From Solea solea (taxonomy: Eukaryota > Chordata > Actinopteri > Pleuronectiformes > Soleidae): a stretch of 64,000 nt of DNA. Under the pieces are notes generated by a model, which was not told the origin of the DNA, did not search any database, and saw only the letters and a program-made list of their open reading frames with translations. A program made the position numbers and the translations under genes. Shown here piece by piece: positions 22,916 through 36,582 of this stretch; position 1 is the first letter of the stretch; each line of letters starts with the position of its first letter. The stretch is from the NCBI RefSeq assembly GCF_958295425.1, contig NC_081151.1, positions 9,064,618 to 9,128,617 on the forward strand, read 5' to 3'.

Positions 22916-25900
22916 AATTGATTTTCTCCTCTGCACATATACTTGGACTCGGCAAGTATGTATTTAGACATTACCTAGCTTTTCTTTACTGAAAACCACC
23001 AAAAAACATAAATATGTGTGTATTTTCACTTCACCTTCAGCACCTAAAGTCTAATCTCAGTGTTTGTACGCAGATTGCTTCAAGTGTCAGCATCACACCT
23101 GAGTATATTACACAATGCCTCATTTGAAAGACATCTACAGTGAAACCACACATTTTCTAGCTATTAAAATGTTATTCCTAGAGCGTGGACATGGTGATTT
23201 TGTTTTTGTGGATTTTATAACATGGAATGATTCCAGTTTAGGTGCAGTGAAGCTACTGTTTGCGGCTCTGGTCGGAGTAACAGCCCACACGGCGTTCATC
23301 AGCCAGCGAAACAAACCTCAAAGCCGCACGCGGGTCGAACCTCGACCCCGGCATTGTTTTGGACATATTGCATTTTAAACTCCAGCTCACTTCCTGTGGT
23401 CACATCTTTATATATGAACTAGCACAAGGAGAGATATGTGAGTTGTGTGGGCACTAACTAACACTTTTGCTCTTGCACTTACTTTGAGACAGACCAAATA
23501 TAGTGTAGGTTACAGAAACAACACTTGTCTTGTCTCCCCACAAGTCATTATGGTGCAGCTCTAACTATCTGCTTTAGCAAGTGAGGTGACATTGTGACAT
23601 TGTGTTGTATAAACATTTGTTTCTTGGTTGTCACTCTGTATTTCAGGCGGAGAAGTCTCATTTAGTCTTTGACACACTTAAGTCAAATGTAATTATAAAC
23701 TGACAACTCAAATATAAATCCAGCTCCGCACTGATGATGCAGTTTACTCAGCCGGGGTTTTCCACCTCCTGTCTTTTATCAACACTTATCAACACAGCCA
23801 AGTTTAGTTTTTTCGTTGTTTGGCATTTGTTATTAAAATCGCTGACACTGCCTGATACAGACAGTGAAACCTCACATTTTTGCAGGCTTGATGTAGAGGA
23901 TTAGTCATTATCCTTAAATACAGAACACTGCCACCTATACTTAAGCACCAAAATCCCATTTAGGTGGTTTAATTTAACTTTGATATCTTTAAATGATTCC
24001 ACAATAAGCAGACACCTGAAGCAGCCTGTCTACTGGGGAGGTTTTTTTTGGGGTTTTTTTAAACTTTGAAAAGATTTAGAACAAAGCAAGAAGGGAATGA
24101 AAAGTTAATTGTAAAAATGGTTTCCCTGCTGGAGGACAATATCTATTCTGACCTTTTTACCTTTGTACTTTACTGTGCGCAGCACCTCGTAAACTGTCTG
24201 CCTGAGGACTTACTGTTGAATTAGTTTCTGGCTGCTGCCGCTCTCAAACCCTGATTTCCTTGGGTAAACATGGACAAAGGAAGCCGCCTCAAACCAGCAG
24301 CTGAGTCAGACCTTTCCAAAAATAAACTTACAGCAAATCAAACTATGAAAGCCACTCAAACAATCAAATCAGATTAAGTAGCATTTGACTCGGCCGACTG
24401 GCAGTGAGCGAGTTCTCGCTCCCAGAAGTGTGTCTGACAGCGACTTCATGGTGATAACATCAAATGCCCGACTATTTCCAAACTTATCAACCTAATTACA
24501 TCGAAAATGTCATATCTCGACACAATATAAATGTTAACGTTTTGACTCCTGTCCAGTTTGTTGAAGAAAGGTCAGCGTCGGCACACACGTGCTTCACTTT
24601 CATTTAATGCATTCACACCTGGGAACTGCCACATTCTCACCAATGCCCCCAGTTTCCTGACTTTCCTGTCATTTCGAACAAGGCTACCACAGCAGCATCA
24701 TCAGTTTTCAGTTACTTTTACACTTCCGGCTCCATTTGGGTCCATGTTTGTTTTCAAGACTCTGTAATTTCCCCACCAATCACTCACACAGGCCCCTGTC
24801 AAGTCTGCCATTCATAAAGTTTAAAGTAGCTCTTAGTGGTCCTTGGAGTTTATTGAAACATTAAATTTGTATCCCAGCCGTGATGGTGTATCTTTAGCCG
24901 TTGCTTAACTCACGTGCTCGGTCGGGTCCCCTTACATCAACCACCAATTATGTCCTCCTCTTGGGTGTGGGTTGAGCTTCAGTCAGCATGGCGAAGAAAC
25001 CAGAAACATCAATTCCTGGGCAGTGGAGTGAACAAAAACAGACAAAATGCAAAAACCTTTCCTCAATCTCTGTTATCATTGTCGAGTACGAGCACAAACA
25101 TCACTAACATTGCCAGGAAAACTGCCCAGCTGGGGAATTCAGTGTGATCTACAGGCTGTAGTTAGATACGGATCAAGGCCTGAGCAACAAGCCGGACCTC
25201 GCGAGGCCAGCTTTTGTCCTCAGGAGAAAGAACAGAGGAAGAATTTTTGCCTTGTCACGGATTCCCATGCATGTTTTTGTCTTTCCTAAAGACAATAACC
25301 ATTTGCATCAAAAAAGTTAAAAAAGAAAATTAAGGCTTGAGCAGCCTTCATGTGCTTTTGGGAACACTGGGTGTGTCACACTCCTAATGAGTCATTTTCT
25401 TATTTTTCTAAACATGTTAAAAGTTTGTGATGTCACAAACTACATGAAGTGACATGAAGCTGAAAGCATGTGTGCATTTTACGGCGTGAAGCGGTGTCAA
25501 TATAAGTGCAACGCGACGTCAACGCCTTCAGTTTGAAGGCTGTTAACCTAAATTCTAATGGTTATTACAATAAGCCCTGGCAACCACTTCAAGCATCTGT
25601 GGTGCTGTAATGAGCTGAGCAGAGCAGACACAGGCCTGCCATGCACAGTCACAGCCTTCAATTCTGCCACCAGAAGCACAAGGACGCAAAGTCCCTTTCA
25701 AACGAGCGTGGCGACGTGTTTAGAAAATAAAAGATATGCTGCAAGGTTGTAAACAACTTCCAAATTACACCGTTAATTCGAGTCTTCCTCAAGCCAAAGT
25801 ATACTCCGTTTCCAAGGCTCAGCATGAATGTTTCCTCAGATGCAGGTTGTTAGTTTTTTTATGCATAAAGAGATGAATCATTGTTCTCTGAACATCGGAC

Positions 25901-27859
25901 TAAAAATGGAGGACCTCTTTTTGCAGTGGTTTGTCCATGTTTGAAAAACATAAACTGAAATTATCTGAACCTATAAACATATAAAATCCTAACTCCACCC
26001 TCTCTAGCTCTGTCATTTCATCTAAATCGGACTAAAAGTAGAACGGCTGGGCCTCCTCTTGGGGCACAAGCATAAAGAGTTTTTCAAAATAATACAGTGT
26101 AACTAAAAAATATATAAACCAGTGGCACCAGGAACGAGCGCTGTGGTGTTGACCAGCAATTTATCAAAACATGAAACTTCAGCAGCTAAATAGTGGAGTA
26201 AATAAGATTTTTGCCCAAGTGATAAAGCGAGAGCAAACACATGCAATCAAAACAAAAACTTGCCTTTACGATATTGGCCTTAAATGGGATCACCCTGCAG
26301 CCTAAGTTACATGTGTCACATGTGTACAAGGTCTTTATTATCGCACTGCTCTGGGCCTTTGCTGTAAGCCGTAGCCCCCGTCTCTGAACCCAATTCCAAC
26401 CGTTTAGAAAATTAAGATCACAAATTTTGTTGTGTTTTATTTGACAGGAAGCGCCAACTTAAACAATGCTTGCCAAACGTGACAAAGTGCCATCAGCCAG
26501 AGAAGGTAGCACTTTGCAAAATTACAGATAATTTGGTCTAATTTACAAAAAAAAAAGTGGGGTTCAAACAAGTTCCATGTTGTCGTATCTTTAATTATAG
26601 CCCTGATGAGAGATGCCTGTCGCAGTCACGTGTAGAACCGACGCCTCGTATAGAAACTGCAATTCATCACCATCATCTCTGCGAAATATACGCAAGTTGT
26701 CAGCAGGATTCACTGTATACACACCATGAGAACACAGGAAGACCATGTACCATAAATGGTCCCCATGTTCAGGACGATTTTTGGGATGGAACATAAAGTA
26801 CCCTACACATCGTTTAGGGCTGCTTGTGTTTGAGAACATGTGATTATTTGGGTGTATGCATTTCCTATGTGGCCGGCCTGAAATTGAGAAATTACAGTTG
26901 GAGGATGTTAAAGTAAGCAAGGCAAGGTGGAGGGTGAAGGGCGAGGGAGGATAATGCTGGAGGACAGAGCTGATTGAGGAAATATAACATCATGAGAGAA
27001 ACCAGCTGCAATTGTACAAATGGAGCTGAAAACCTCTGATGATGTATGTTCACTGTGGGGGCCAAAAATATCAGGACTGACCACAGGGGCCGAGCCCCTT
27101 CTAAACAGCAGCAGCACTACACTGCCTTTGTCCCATGGAGAGGTGTGGTTCAATAGTAAAACCTGCCCTCTGGTGTCCAAACATGAGTAGTGCACATTGG
27201 GTTGTATTCACAAGGCTGCACAGAAAACAAGCCCAAATGTCTTTTCCAGTGACTCCCTATATAGTTTTATTAGCTGTTTTGAGGGCGAAAACACTTTCAA
27301 AAGTGACACAAAGCTACGGAAAAAGTGTGCATCCTGAAATAGAGGCCGAAAATCAAAGCCACTTTGTTCTCTATCAGCCGCAGCTGACCAAATCATACCC
27401 CAGGAAATGTACACAACTAAATATCTGAGAAACTAAATCAGTCTCTCCCTTAAATAACAGCATTAATAAACAAAAGTATTTGCACTCAAGCTCAACTAAA
27501 GAGATCAAACATCCACTTTTTCCTTCATGGTTGTCTCATGGGCAAACTTTTACCCACCATTTCCCTTGTTGACCTTATCATGGCAGACGTTGAGGTGTCC
27601 AGACGGTCGAGACAGGTACAGCGGGCTGGACAAGATGTAAATTTGGACTCTAGTAACTGTACATCCTCAATGCAGGCTTTGTGAAGCAGGTGCCTCTACA
27701 AACCTGGTGTTGGGACTATTTACGGACACTTTCAGAGTCTCATAAACATCCATTAATATAAACTTATGCCTTGAACAACTTTTTAACGTTAAATGCTCTA
27801 ACAACATGTGTAGCAAAGCTAAAAATGGAAATGTGTCACAGGTTTATGTTTTTGTTTAT

Positions 27860-27889
27860 TTATATATATATATATATATTTTTTTTTTT
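27860..27889. repeat. AT microsatellite with poly-T
   Basis: A (TA)n run followed by a T tract. Confidence 0.9.
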
Positions 27890-28080
27890 ACTTCAAACAC
27901 GATTATTTTGTAGACCGAAAATAAGTGGTAATCATGTGTCTGGATATTCAAGACAGAGGTATCTTGATGTGTCATGCCTGCTTTGGGCAGATCAGTCTGC
28001 TAATTACAGCCTAGCACTGAGGAGGGAGGTACTTGCACGGTGGGGGCTCTTTTTTTTAATGATGCGAGGGGTAGATATAG

Positions 28081-28087
28081 TATAAAT
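28081..28087 (+). promoter_or_regulatory. TATA box of col10a1
   Basis: TATAAAT lies about 30 bp upstream of the likely start of a noncoding exon that ends in a strong donor at 28212/28213. Spacing and the downstream gene structure support a focused TATA promoter, as expected for a strongly tissue-restricted collagen. Confidence 0.6.
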
Positions 28088-28109
28088 ACTCACATCATTG
28101 TAGTTGAAG

Positions 28110-28212
28110 GCAGCATATCCTCAGTTGTGCTCCTACCCTAAGGATATACAGCAGTACCAGAGGCTCACTGGTGCTGAGGAGATTGATTTTTGTTGTCCCC
28201 TTTTGGATGCTG
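28110..28212 (+). other. col10a1: Noncoding exon 1 of col10a1 (5' UTR)
   Basis: The end is set by GCTG|GTAAGTG. The start is estimated from the TATA box. It splices to an acceptor (CCCCTGCAG) ending at 28564, just ahead of the ATG-bearing exon. Vertebrate col10a1 genes have this three-exon layout. Confidence 0.55.
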
Positions 28213-28579
28213 GTAAGTGTGTTTTCTCTTCTTCTTCTCATAGCTCTATCTCTCAAGCAGTGCAGTCAACATCTAGGCTTTATCGAGGCTGCATTTTTAA
28301 ATGGCAAGGTGGGAAACGGGGGCACATTTTGACATTCTGGGAGCTTCCTGGGTTTTTTAGTCTTGAAGGATCCAGGATGCTCTAACTGAACCCAAAATTT
28401 CTCTTTTCTGAATTTTTGTTAAGATATTTAACTATAACTTCTGCACTAGCCTGAGTAAGATTTAAGCTCTGGAAATGTTATTTAAAATGAATGACAACTA
28501 ACATTTGCTGACACTTTGCACCTGTGTGCTGGTTGTGCTGACTGCCTCCTTGCCTCCCCTGCAGGTTTGACCTTACAAA

Positions 28580-31500
28580 ATGGACATACGTGTAGCAAGC
28601 ATCCTCCTCCTGGTGGTGACACTGACAGCTGCCCATGGAGAGCGGTATTTGGTGAAGAAGGTGATGAAGGCCGCCCCTCAATACCAGCCTTACTCTGTGA
28701 AGGGCCAGGGTAAGAAATCGCAAACCTCCTGTCCTCTACACACTCATCGTACTCATTTTCCAATGTCCCAAACAAAGCCTGTAAAATTGTGTTTTCCTCC
28801 CCAAAAACATTTTTTTGTCCATGAACAACATTTCGTGTCAGTCTGGCCTTACCTTTAAATCTTCAGTGAGGGAACATGCATCTTTGTTGTGGCCAGTGTG
28901 GGCAGCCTAAGTAGCCAGACAGAATCCAGCCACAGCCAGCTGCACTTTACTTTGAAAAGCCAACTCCACCTCAGTCTTAAACCTCCCTGTGCTCTGATTG
29001 GCTGCGCGTGTGCGCACGCTTCTCCTATCACACAGTGCATTTAGATCTGCAATTAGAATAACAGCACACATTTACTCAGTGCAGAGCTTTGCAATTTTAC
29101 TCCGCAGAATGTCCCAAGTTTGAAAGAGAGAACCTTTTGGTTTTTCTCTCACTATTTTTCAGCTTTGACTGAGCCTTTTACTTATTTTTATATTTAGTTG
29201 AACAATCACATTTTCTGAATTTTTATGATACAGTTTTTGAATATTTCTAACACGTTAAGAACTTCACTTTTCCTGTAAATATAATACCGAATATTCATGC
29301 TCAGTTTTCCTGTTTTTACATTATGTTTCCTTTATTTATCCTTTATTTAAGGAAGGTCCCACTGAGATACGAGATCTCTTCTTCCAGGGAGTCCTGGTCA
29401 AAATAGCAGCAATAAAAAGTAGCAGAGATAGCATGGAACTATTCATGTGTAAAGCACATTTTAAGGGTCATGAGAGACTTTTCTATTTTATGCATCTTGT
29501 TTATCAAATCTGGCATTTATATTCACAAATTCTACTCTAGTTGAATGCCAACTGCTGTTAAAATTTAACTTTAAAATGTTGCCAGTTTGTTTGCTTCCAT
29601 GCACAGTGAAAAAACATTTCAATTATTTTATTTTTACATACATACATACATGCAATATTTCTAGTATAGTCACCTTCATGCAAAATTTTATTTACTTTAT
29701 TTAAGAAAATGATTACAGTGGCTGAGCATCACAGAATGCAAAATGTTGCCATTGTTGTGTCATGAAAAAAAAACATACCTCAATTTTTATTTGGGAAAGT
29801 AGCTGTTAGTGAATTATTTTTAGTTTTGACACTGACAATTACAGTCCGGTCACCCAGCAGTGTGGTTTGTTTGGGTGTGCCTGCGTAACACACAAGTAGA
29901 AACATCTGTTTGCCTTTATCCTAACACAGCTACAGTCGGCCAGAGGAGTACGTCTTTTACATTTAAACACATGTGACCACATTAAGGCAACAAATTAAAC
30001 TCGCTCTTTTTTACAAACACAGTCCTACAGACCTCTTAAAACTCAATGACCAGTAGTGATAAAAATTTAAATGTCTACAATCTTTTAAAGAATGTATATT
30101 TCAAGAAAGTACAGACAATGCTCTACATTTGATATAAAGAATTGGCAAGATTAAGAATAATGACACATTTCATAAAACTGCATCAGTGAATCAGCAGAAT
30201 GAAGCGTGTAGTCTTAGCTCCGATGGACATTTGTAAATAAAATAATAAAATTGAGACCAATAAGCAAATTAAATTTTTTTTTTTAGGCAACCACATTAGC
30301 ATCAACAAAGTAAACAAACATTTCAAAAGTTGTTGATTGTTGATTTTAATCTGTGCAACTCACAGTTGATTATTTTCACAAGGTTTTGGTTTTGTTGGTT
30401 TTGTTTGGTTGTTTTTTGGTGATACTAAAGATGCTCAATTTTTCCCTGTTCACAGTGGCAGGTGAACCTGGTGCTCCAGGTGAACCCGGCCCTGAGGGAC
30501 CTCCTGGCCCTCCTGGACCCCCAGGTGAGAGTGCCGTAGGTATGCCTGGACCCGAAGGACCTGCCGGACCTCCTGGAGCCCCAGGACGCTCTATTGCTGG
30601 AAAACCTGGATCCCCTGGTGGACCTGGCAAACCTGGCAGAGATGGAGCACCTGGTCAGACGGGTGAACCTGGAAGCGGTGGCCCTCAGGGACCTAGGGGA
30701 TCCCCAGGATCCCCAGGAAGCCCTGGACCCGCTGGCCTCTCTGCTACTGGAAAGCCTGGACCTTCAGGTCTTCCTGGAGCAATGGGACCTAGAGGAGAGT
30801 CCGGTCTGAAAGGACACCCAGGTATTCCTGGACTGCCAGGTGCAAAGGGTGATAGAGGGGTGGGAAGTCCTGGACCTCAGGGTGAGACAGGACCTGAAGG
30901 ACCCATGGGCTCACCAGGTGAGCCAGGTGCTTCTGGAGTTGGAAAGCCAGGAAGAACAGGTGCACCTGGGGAGCCAGGAAAGTCAGGTAGCCCAGGTAGG
31001 GATGGAGCCACTGGCCCCATGGGATCACAGGGACCTAAGGGACACACTGGTGCCCCAGGTGTAGGTGTTGCAGGTAAACCAGGCGAGAATGGTGCCCCAG
31101 GTATGCCCGGCCCAGTTGGCCCTAAAGGTCACCAAGGACCTACTGGTGCCACTGGTGCCCCTGGAGTCCCTGGATATGGAAAGCCAGGTGCAAATGGACA
31201 GAAGGGAGAGAAAGGATTTACAGGTAGCACAGGTGCTGCAGGTCCAAAGGGTGATATAGGTCATACAGGATATACTGGTGCTACTGGTGCCACTGGCCCC
31301 ATGGGTCCTGCTGGACCTCAGGGTGAAACAGGTTCCCAAGGTGAACATGGTGCTGTTGGCCCTAAAGGTGACACAGGTGCAACTGGAGCTCAGGGACCTA
31401 AGGGACACAAAGGAGAACAGGGAGCTCAAGGTTTCCAGGGCAAGCAGGGTTACCCAGGTGCAGCTGGTCCTCCTGGATCCAGAGGAGCCACTGGAGCCAG

Positions 31501-32284
31501 TGGAAACAAAGGCGATGTAGGTGCTCCTGGTATCCCAGGTTCCCCAGGTATTCCAGGCCCCGCTGGACCCAAAGGTCTTACTGGGCGTGCAGGTGAATCA
31601 GGTGCCTCTGGCTCTGATGGTGCTCCAGGTCCCAGAGGCCCATCTGGTCCTCAGGGTTCTTCTGGTGCCCCTGGCCTTAAAGGACACCCAGGTCTCCCTG
31701 GTGCTCCTGGTCCTGCTGGTTTGGCTGCCAAGGGTATTCCAGGACCTCAGGGCCCCCCTGGTCTGCCTGGTGACTCTGGTTCCGATGGAGAGCCTGGCCC
31801 AGCTGGACCCCCTGGTCCCCCTGGTCCTCCCGGTGAGGTTATGTTTGAGAAGGGCAAAGGTGGGTACAGTGAGGTCATGGTCAAGGCACCCATGTCTGCT
31901 TTCACAGCATCTCTGGCCACTCCTTACCCTGGTTCTGGCAGCCCCATCAAATTTGACCAGATTGTGTACAATGCTGAGAATCACTATGACCCTGAGAGTG
32001 GCATTTTCACTTGCCAGATTCCCGGAGTTTATTATTTCTCCTACAGCATCCATGTTAATGGCGCTCATGCCCTGGTTGCTCTGTACAAGAATGGCCAGCC
32101 TATCATGTTCACTTATGATGAGTACAACAAGGGCTTCCTGGACCAGATGTCCGGAAGTGCTGTCCTCTTGCTCGATGAGCACGATACAGTCTACGTCCAG
32201 ATCCCTGATGATGAGGCCAATGGTGTCTTTGCTGCCGAAAATGTCCACTGCTCTTTCTCTGGGTTCCTCATTGCCTCAACGTGA
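28580..32284 (+). CDS. col10a1: Collagen type X alpha-1 chain
   Basis: Coding exons are 28580-28709 and 30456-32284 (phase 1 junction), giving 652 residues; the human protein is 680. Residues 1-20 form a hydrophobic signal peptide ([15 protein letters not shown]). A short NC2 region follows, then about 460 residues of Gly-X-Y triple helix, all in one exon, with eight visible breaks in the repeat (for example GESAVG, GRSIAG, GLSATG, GLAAKG). The C-terminal C1q/NC1 trimerisation domain runs from about 31888 to the stop ([36 protein letters not shown]). Type X collagen is a secreted homotrimer forming networks in the matrix of hypertrophic cartilage and, in fish, in bone-forming cells. ORFs in other frames and on the other strand are shadows of the glycine repeat. 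The gene is tail-to-tail with marcks. Whether it is the a or b teleost copy cannot be told. Confidence 0.97.
29330..29415 (+). repeat. Dispersed retroelement tail in col10a1 intron
   Basis: Motifs TTTATTTAAGGAAGGTCCCA, CTGAGATACGAGATCTCTTC and AGGGAGTCCTGGTC match a short repeat common in teleost genomes. A weaker copy sits at 33718-33795. The family name is unknown to me. Confidence 0.45.
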
Positions 32285-32906
32285 TACGTTGATACAGTAG
32301 TTCCCAAAAAGCCAACCAACTAAATTTGCAATCTATTTCTCAAACTAAAGTAAACTCCCTGTTCATTTTTCCTCAACCAAACAGGCAGGCAGTTCACCTT
32401 CTTTGAGGAATAGTCGCATCTCGATTTGAAAACTACAAGAAATAGGTGCTTAGAAGAAGGAAAACTAATTTATGAAACCAGGTGATCAGGGATGGGGGAA
32501 GCAATCCACAAAGTTACCAGTGAGCTTTTGTAAGGGAAACAACATGTGAAATTGAGGTGTTATAACTGTTGTGTCCTGACTTTTATTCCAATCTGTTTCT
32601 TTTTTATTGACTTCAACTGGTGAGTCTTAATTTAGTGTTTGTCTGTTCTTTTGTTTGTTTTTGTACAACCTCGTTTTTGTTTGGGTGACCAATAACCTTA
32701 TTCAAAGTATACAAATACTTTCTGTGCAACATGTCGTAACTGTTGTCCCTGTATGTGACTTGAATATTGTGAAATGGTAATGGTCAAATTGATTGTTATG
32801 ATGAAATTAAGTCACTGCAGTACTGTCATACGAACACCAACTGTTTAACTGCAACATCATTATTATCCCTGAACATGCATTATGTCATGTAAAGCATAAT
32901 GATCAA

Positions 32907-32927
32907 AATAAAAGATGTCTTAATAAA
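32907..32927 (+). terminator. Paired polyadenylation signals of col10a1
   Basis: Two AATAAA hexamers, at 32907-32912 and 32922-32927, lie about 640 bp after the stop. They imply a 3' UTR ending close to 32945. Confidence 0.7.
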
Positions 32928-32949
32928 TCTTCTGTTTCATGAGCACTTT

Positions 32950-35870
32950 TTCATACATTCATTGTTCACTGCTTCATCCTCCTCTGTCATTAAGTTATGC
33001 ACTCAAGTCTATATCAAAGGACATATGTCCACTTGAATTAGTTTTGACCATGATCATTAAAATCACAGATTATGTTTGTGTAGCTTCCAGCATGGTTCGA
33101 GGCATTTCCTGTGCAAGAACACTTTGGTGTGTTAGCTTGACCATGGGACTGCGTGATTAATGGCTTCTTGTTTCACTGGTGGGCTCTTGTTTTTGCAGTT
33201 AAGCACAAATGAACAGTCAAAGCTAGCTGCACAATTCCTTATACAACACTAAATCCAAGGAAATGACCCATGATCTTTAATGTAATGTAAAATTTCTGCA
33301 AAACATTTAGTTCCTGCAAAGATTTAAAATGATAACCAATAAGCTATTGAGAATGAATGCTGTTAGCTGTGCACAGACCTAATCTTGGAGTAATATAACA
33401 CTTAGCTTTCATAAAACATAAAAACACAGAAGTATTAAGTTCATTTTTGCTCTAAAGTAATGGCTTGACAGCAGAATGTGCTTCTTCTACAATGAGAGGT
33501 AAGGTTACTCCTTTTAAGTCATTATATTATGATGTTATGTGTTGTTATTTTGTTGTTCTAATGTTTTCACATTTTCTTTTCTCTGTGATGATATACAACA
33601 TTTTAAATTTTAAAAGCAAGTAGTGCATTTTTTCCACTTCAGAAGGCCTGATTACATGGATTAAACCGTGTCAACAAAGTAACCAAAAAGTTAAAAGGAA
33701 TAATGACACCATCGAACACTTTTTAACCAGGTTAGTTCCATTGAGATTACAGATCTAAGGCTAAGAAAGCACCAATACAGTTAAAAAGGTTGAAGGTAAT
33801 TTTTTCATATAAAATAAAGGCATTTTAAACCCAAACAAATGTCCCTACTCTTGTCTCTTGTTGTTTTGAAACAGTTGAATCCATGTTGTGAGGCCTTTAT
33901 AAGAGGAGTGTCCAAAGAACACCTGTTAGATGTTGACACTTTAGTGTCTTCTAGTACCATACATGCCAACAGTGGTGAGAACACCATTTAGAATGTGGCA
34001 CACAGCTTAGACGATACTGCCCTTGCGCTGGTTTTAATTATGTTGCAAACAAATCACCATGACCAGCTGACATGGGGCTTGTTGGGTCCCAATTTGCCTT
34101 GCTGGTAAACACTAAACCGTTCCTATAAGTGTGATAGATGGGGTTCATAAAATATGGATCTTTTCCCCCCACATGATGGCTACTGGTTGTCTGCTTGGCA
34201 GCCAAAGTTTACAAAAGCTACTCTACCGTGCAAGACGGAATGTGGGCGCGCTGAAAATAGTAAGCATGTGGGATGAGGGACAGGGATGGTCGTCCTGCAA
34301 GGCAGCAGCTGTTTGATGTTCCCTGGGAGAGCGCAGGAGACGGCGGTTAGGTGAGGGGCCCGAGGGACAGAACAGAGAGCATGCTGGTTGAGGGAAACCA
34401 CTGGGGATTGCCATCTGAGGGGACTGCCATACAGAGATGTGGTTGGCGCAAAAGGTGGGACAGCAGGAACACACAGAAAGAATGCTGACTCCACAAGCCA
34501 CACTCCTAAATTATCTGCTGTATTTGAAGGAATATTTAACTTTGATATATTTGTTTTTTAGAAAGTGCACATGTCTGGGTCTATTTGTAGGTACTGCATC
34601 TACTCACCAACAAAGGAACTGAGAAACTGGCATGAAGATGTCCTGAGGAGAATGAGGAGCAGTTGATGGGATATGTTATGGCTTAGAGACTAGGGGCCGG
34701 AGGGGGGGTGGGTGAAGCACATCCCTCAACAACCTGACCAAGATGGAAGAGTACACCAGGAAGCAGAAATAGAAAAATTATGTGTAAAACACACCCTGCT
34801 TGTGGCGGGGTTAAGCTGAGTACAAGGGAAATAGATGGGTGGAAATGAGCTCAGGCATTGCAGCTGTGGGCGGCCTAAAAACATCCAGATTTGCTGCAAT
34901 CTCTGCTGCTCTTAAAAAGATTCTGGTGGTTTTATGGAAGCAAATCCCGACGTGATGATGGTGGGCGCAGGCATCCGTGAGGTGGATGCGGCAGCTGCTG
35001 GCTGCACATACCAAAGTGCTAGACAGCGTAAAAATGTTTGTCGCAAACACTGTCATTTATGGTGAAAAACCAGCAGCTCTGCGATTGACTCGTATACAAC
35101 TCACTCCCAAATCTCATCACATAATTACGTTGTGGTTCCTAAAAATACTGCAGGGCAGCCAGTACAACTCACTCTGTGTCACTGCCAATTAGGCTGGATG
35201 GAGAGGAAAGTCTGCGATACATTTTAGAATCTGGCTTTATTTTCATCTCCAAAGATGATTTAAATGGCTTCTTATGTGAAACTGACTTTTCCTAAATATT
35301 CAAGAAAAAAAAAACACTCTTTGCATGTTCTGTTAATTCATTATTTTTCAGCTCATTCAATCACAAACTGAGTTTCCCACCAAACTACATGTGAGGTGAT
35401 AGCATTTAAATTCTGACTTTAAAGACTATGTTTAACTCAGTTTACTTTCTGAAGTCTATTCTTTTAATCTTTCAGAGCTGCACTGCACTGCACCACATGA
35501 GGGCGCTAGAGAGTAAAGTATCCAGCGGTGCATGAATTTGCCTGGAGACTGAGTTCTACTACAACAGGCCTGCTTGAAGTTTTCCTCCTACCGAAACAGG
35601 TGATATTACAGTGTCAATCATCGTTTCTACACAAAATGAGTTCAGAGTTCATTCCTTTATTCGTCAGTGCTCACAGAAAACAAACTGGCAGGCAATGTCA
35701 CATTTTCAAATTGAATAAGGCGAAGCCTTGTTATGTACTGTACAAAAGAAAGATGCGGTTTAAGTTTTGTGCCCGCTGACCCATCGGTGTTTGTGCGTTT
35801 GAGCAAAGATCGTTCGTGAGTGGTGTTGTAGTCATCACAGCTTGATGCAAAATCTGCTTAAAACATCTCC
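32950..35870. other. Convergent spacer between col10a1 and marcks
   Basis: No exon is supportable. At 33718-33795 there is a degenerate copy of the repeat found in the col10a1 intron (GTTCCATTGAGATTACAGAT). The minus-strand frames around 34180-34503 are unlike known proteins. The rest is AT-rich unique sequence. Confidence 0.45.
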
Positions 35871-35874
35871 CAAT

Positions 35875-35880
35875 TTTATT
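35875..35880 (-). terminator. Possible polyadenylation signal of marcks
   Basis: TTTATT on the plus strand is AATAAA for marcks, about 700 nt beyond its stop codon. Another candidate lies near 35656. Confidence 0.4.
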
Positions 35881-36582
35881 CAATCTTACAAATGGTGAAA
35901 AACAAGAAAAAACTTCATTTACAATGGGTAATCTGTTAAAAACTTCAGTCATTTTAGGTACATCTCAGTCATAAAACCAGTAATATCAAAGTCTATACAA
36001 CGTGCAGTACTACAGAGTCTTGAAATGGTGGAATCTAATGAGAAAGTGATAAGCATCTATCGTTTACACAGTTAACTAAATCTAGTTTAGTCAGGGATGG
36101 TTGTGTCCACAGGAGCGTTGAGCTTAAAGAGTTGTAAACAACTGTACACTGCAAAGACAACATGTAAGACTTGGTTCAGGGTGGTCCCTTTCAAAAGATT
36201 CACAACGTGTCCAATATTGCAGAGACAGCTTTAGCTGCTACATCCAATTGCCCAGCACCAAATACTTAAGATTAAATAGGTCAAATTCAGCAACGTGTCA
36301 ACACAGTCATGGTTTCATGTAGAAAAAAACATTCACACCCACATTCACACTTTCACACTCACCCACACCACAAATGCAAGCACCAAGGGCAGTGAAGAAG
36401 CAGCACCTCCTTTTCCCTCACTGCCATGGACACTGCAGTCATTATGGATGGGATGATTTCAGAATAGTAAACAAAACACCAACAAAACAAAACAAAAAAA
36501 AATCCCTGGTTTTAGACAAGTCCTCTCATTCCTTCAGACAGGCTCCTTCGTCTCCTTCATTCCGGTGTCATGTTCAGCAGGA

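Larger units (their letters stand above)
12500..28070. other. Long gene-poor spacer
   Basis: About 15.5 kb between the TGFBRAP1-like gene and col10a1 with no exon I can support on either strand. ORFs are short, lack coherent splice signals and do not resemble known proteins. It contains the separately listed repeats. Because it flanks col10a1, a tightly regulated cartilage gene, distal enhancers are plausible here but cannot be identified from one sequence. Confidence 0.5.

Noticed and set aside
26591..27414. Several 95-110 codon ORFs on both strands
   Set aside because: Mutually overlapping, no family similarity, and both strands equally open, as in unselected sequence.
31521..32300. 259-codon plus-strand ORF and a 216-codon minus-strand ORF (31598-32248)
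   Set aside because: Both overlap the col10a1 helix and C1q exon in other frames. The glycine-repeat codon pattern keeps alternative frames open; the true frame is certain.
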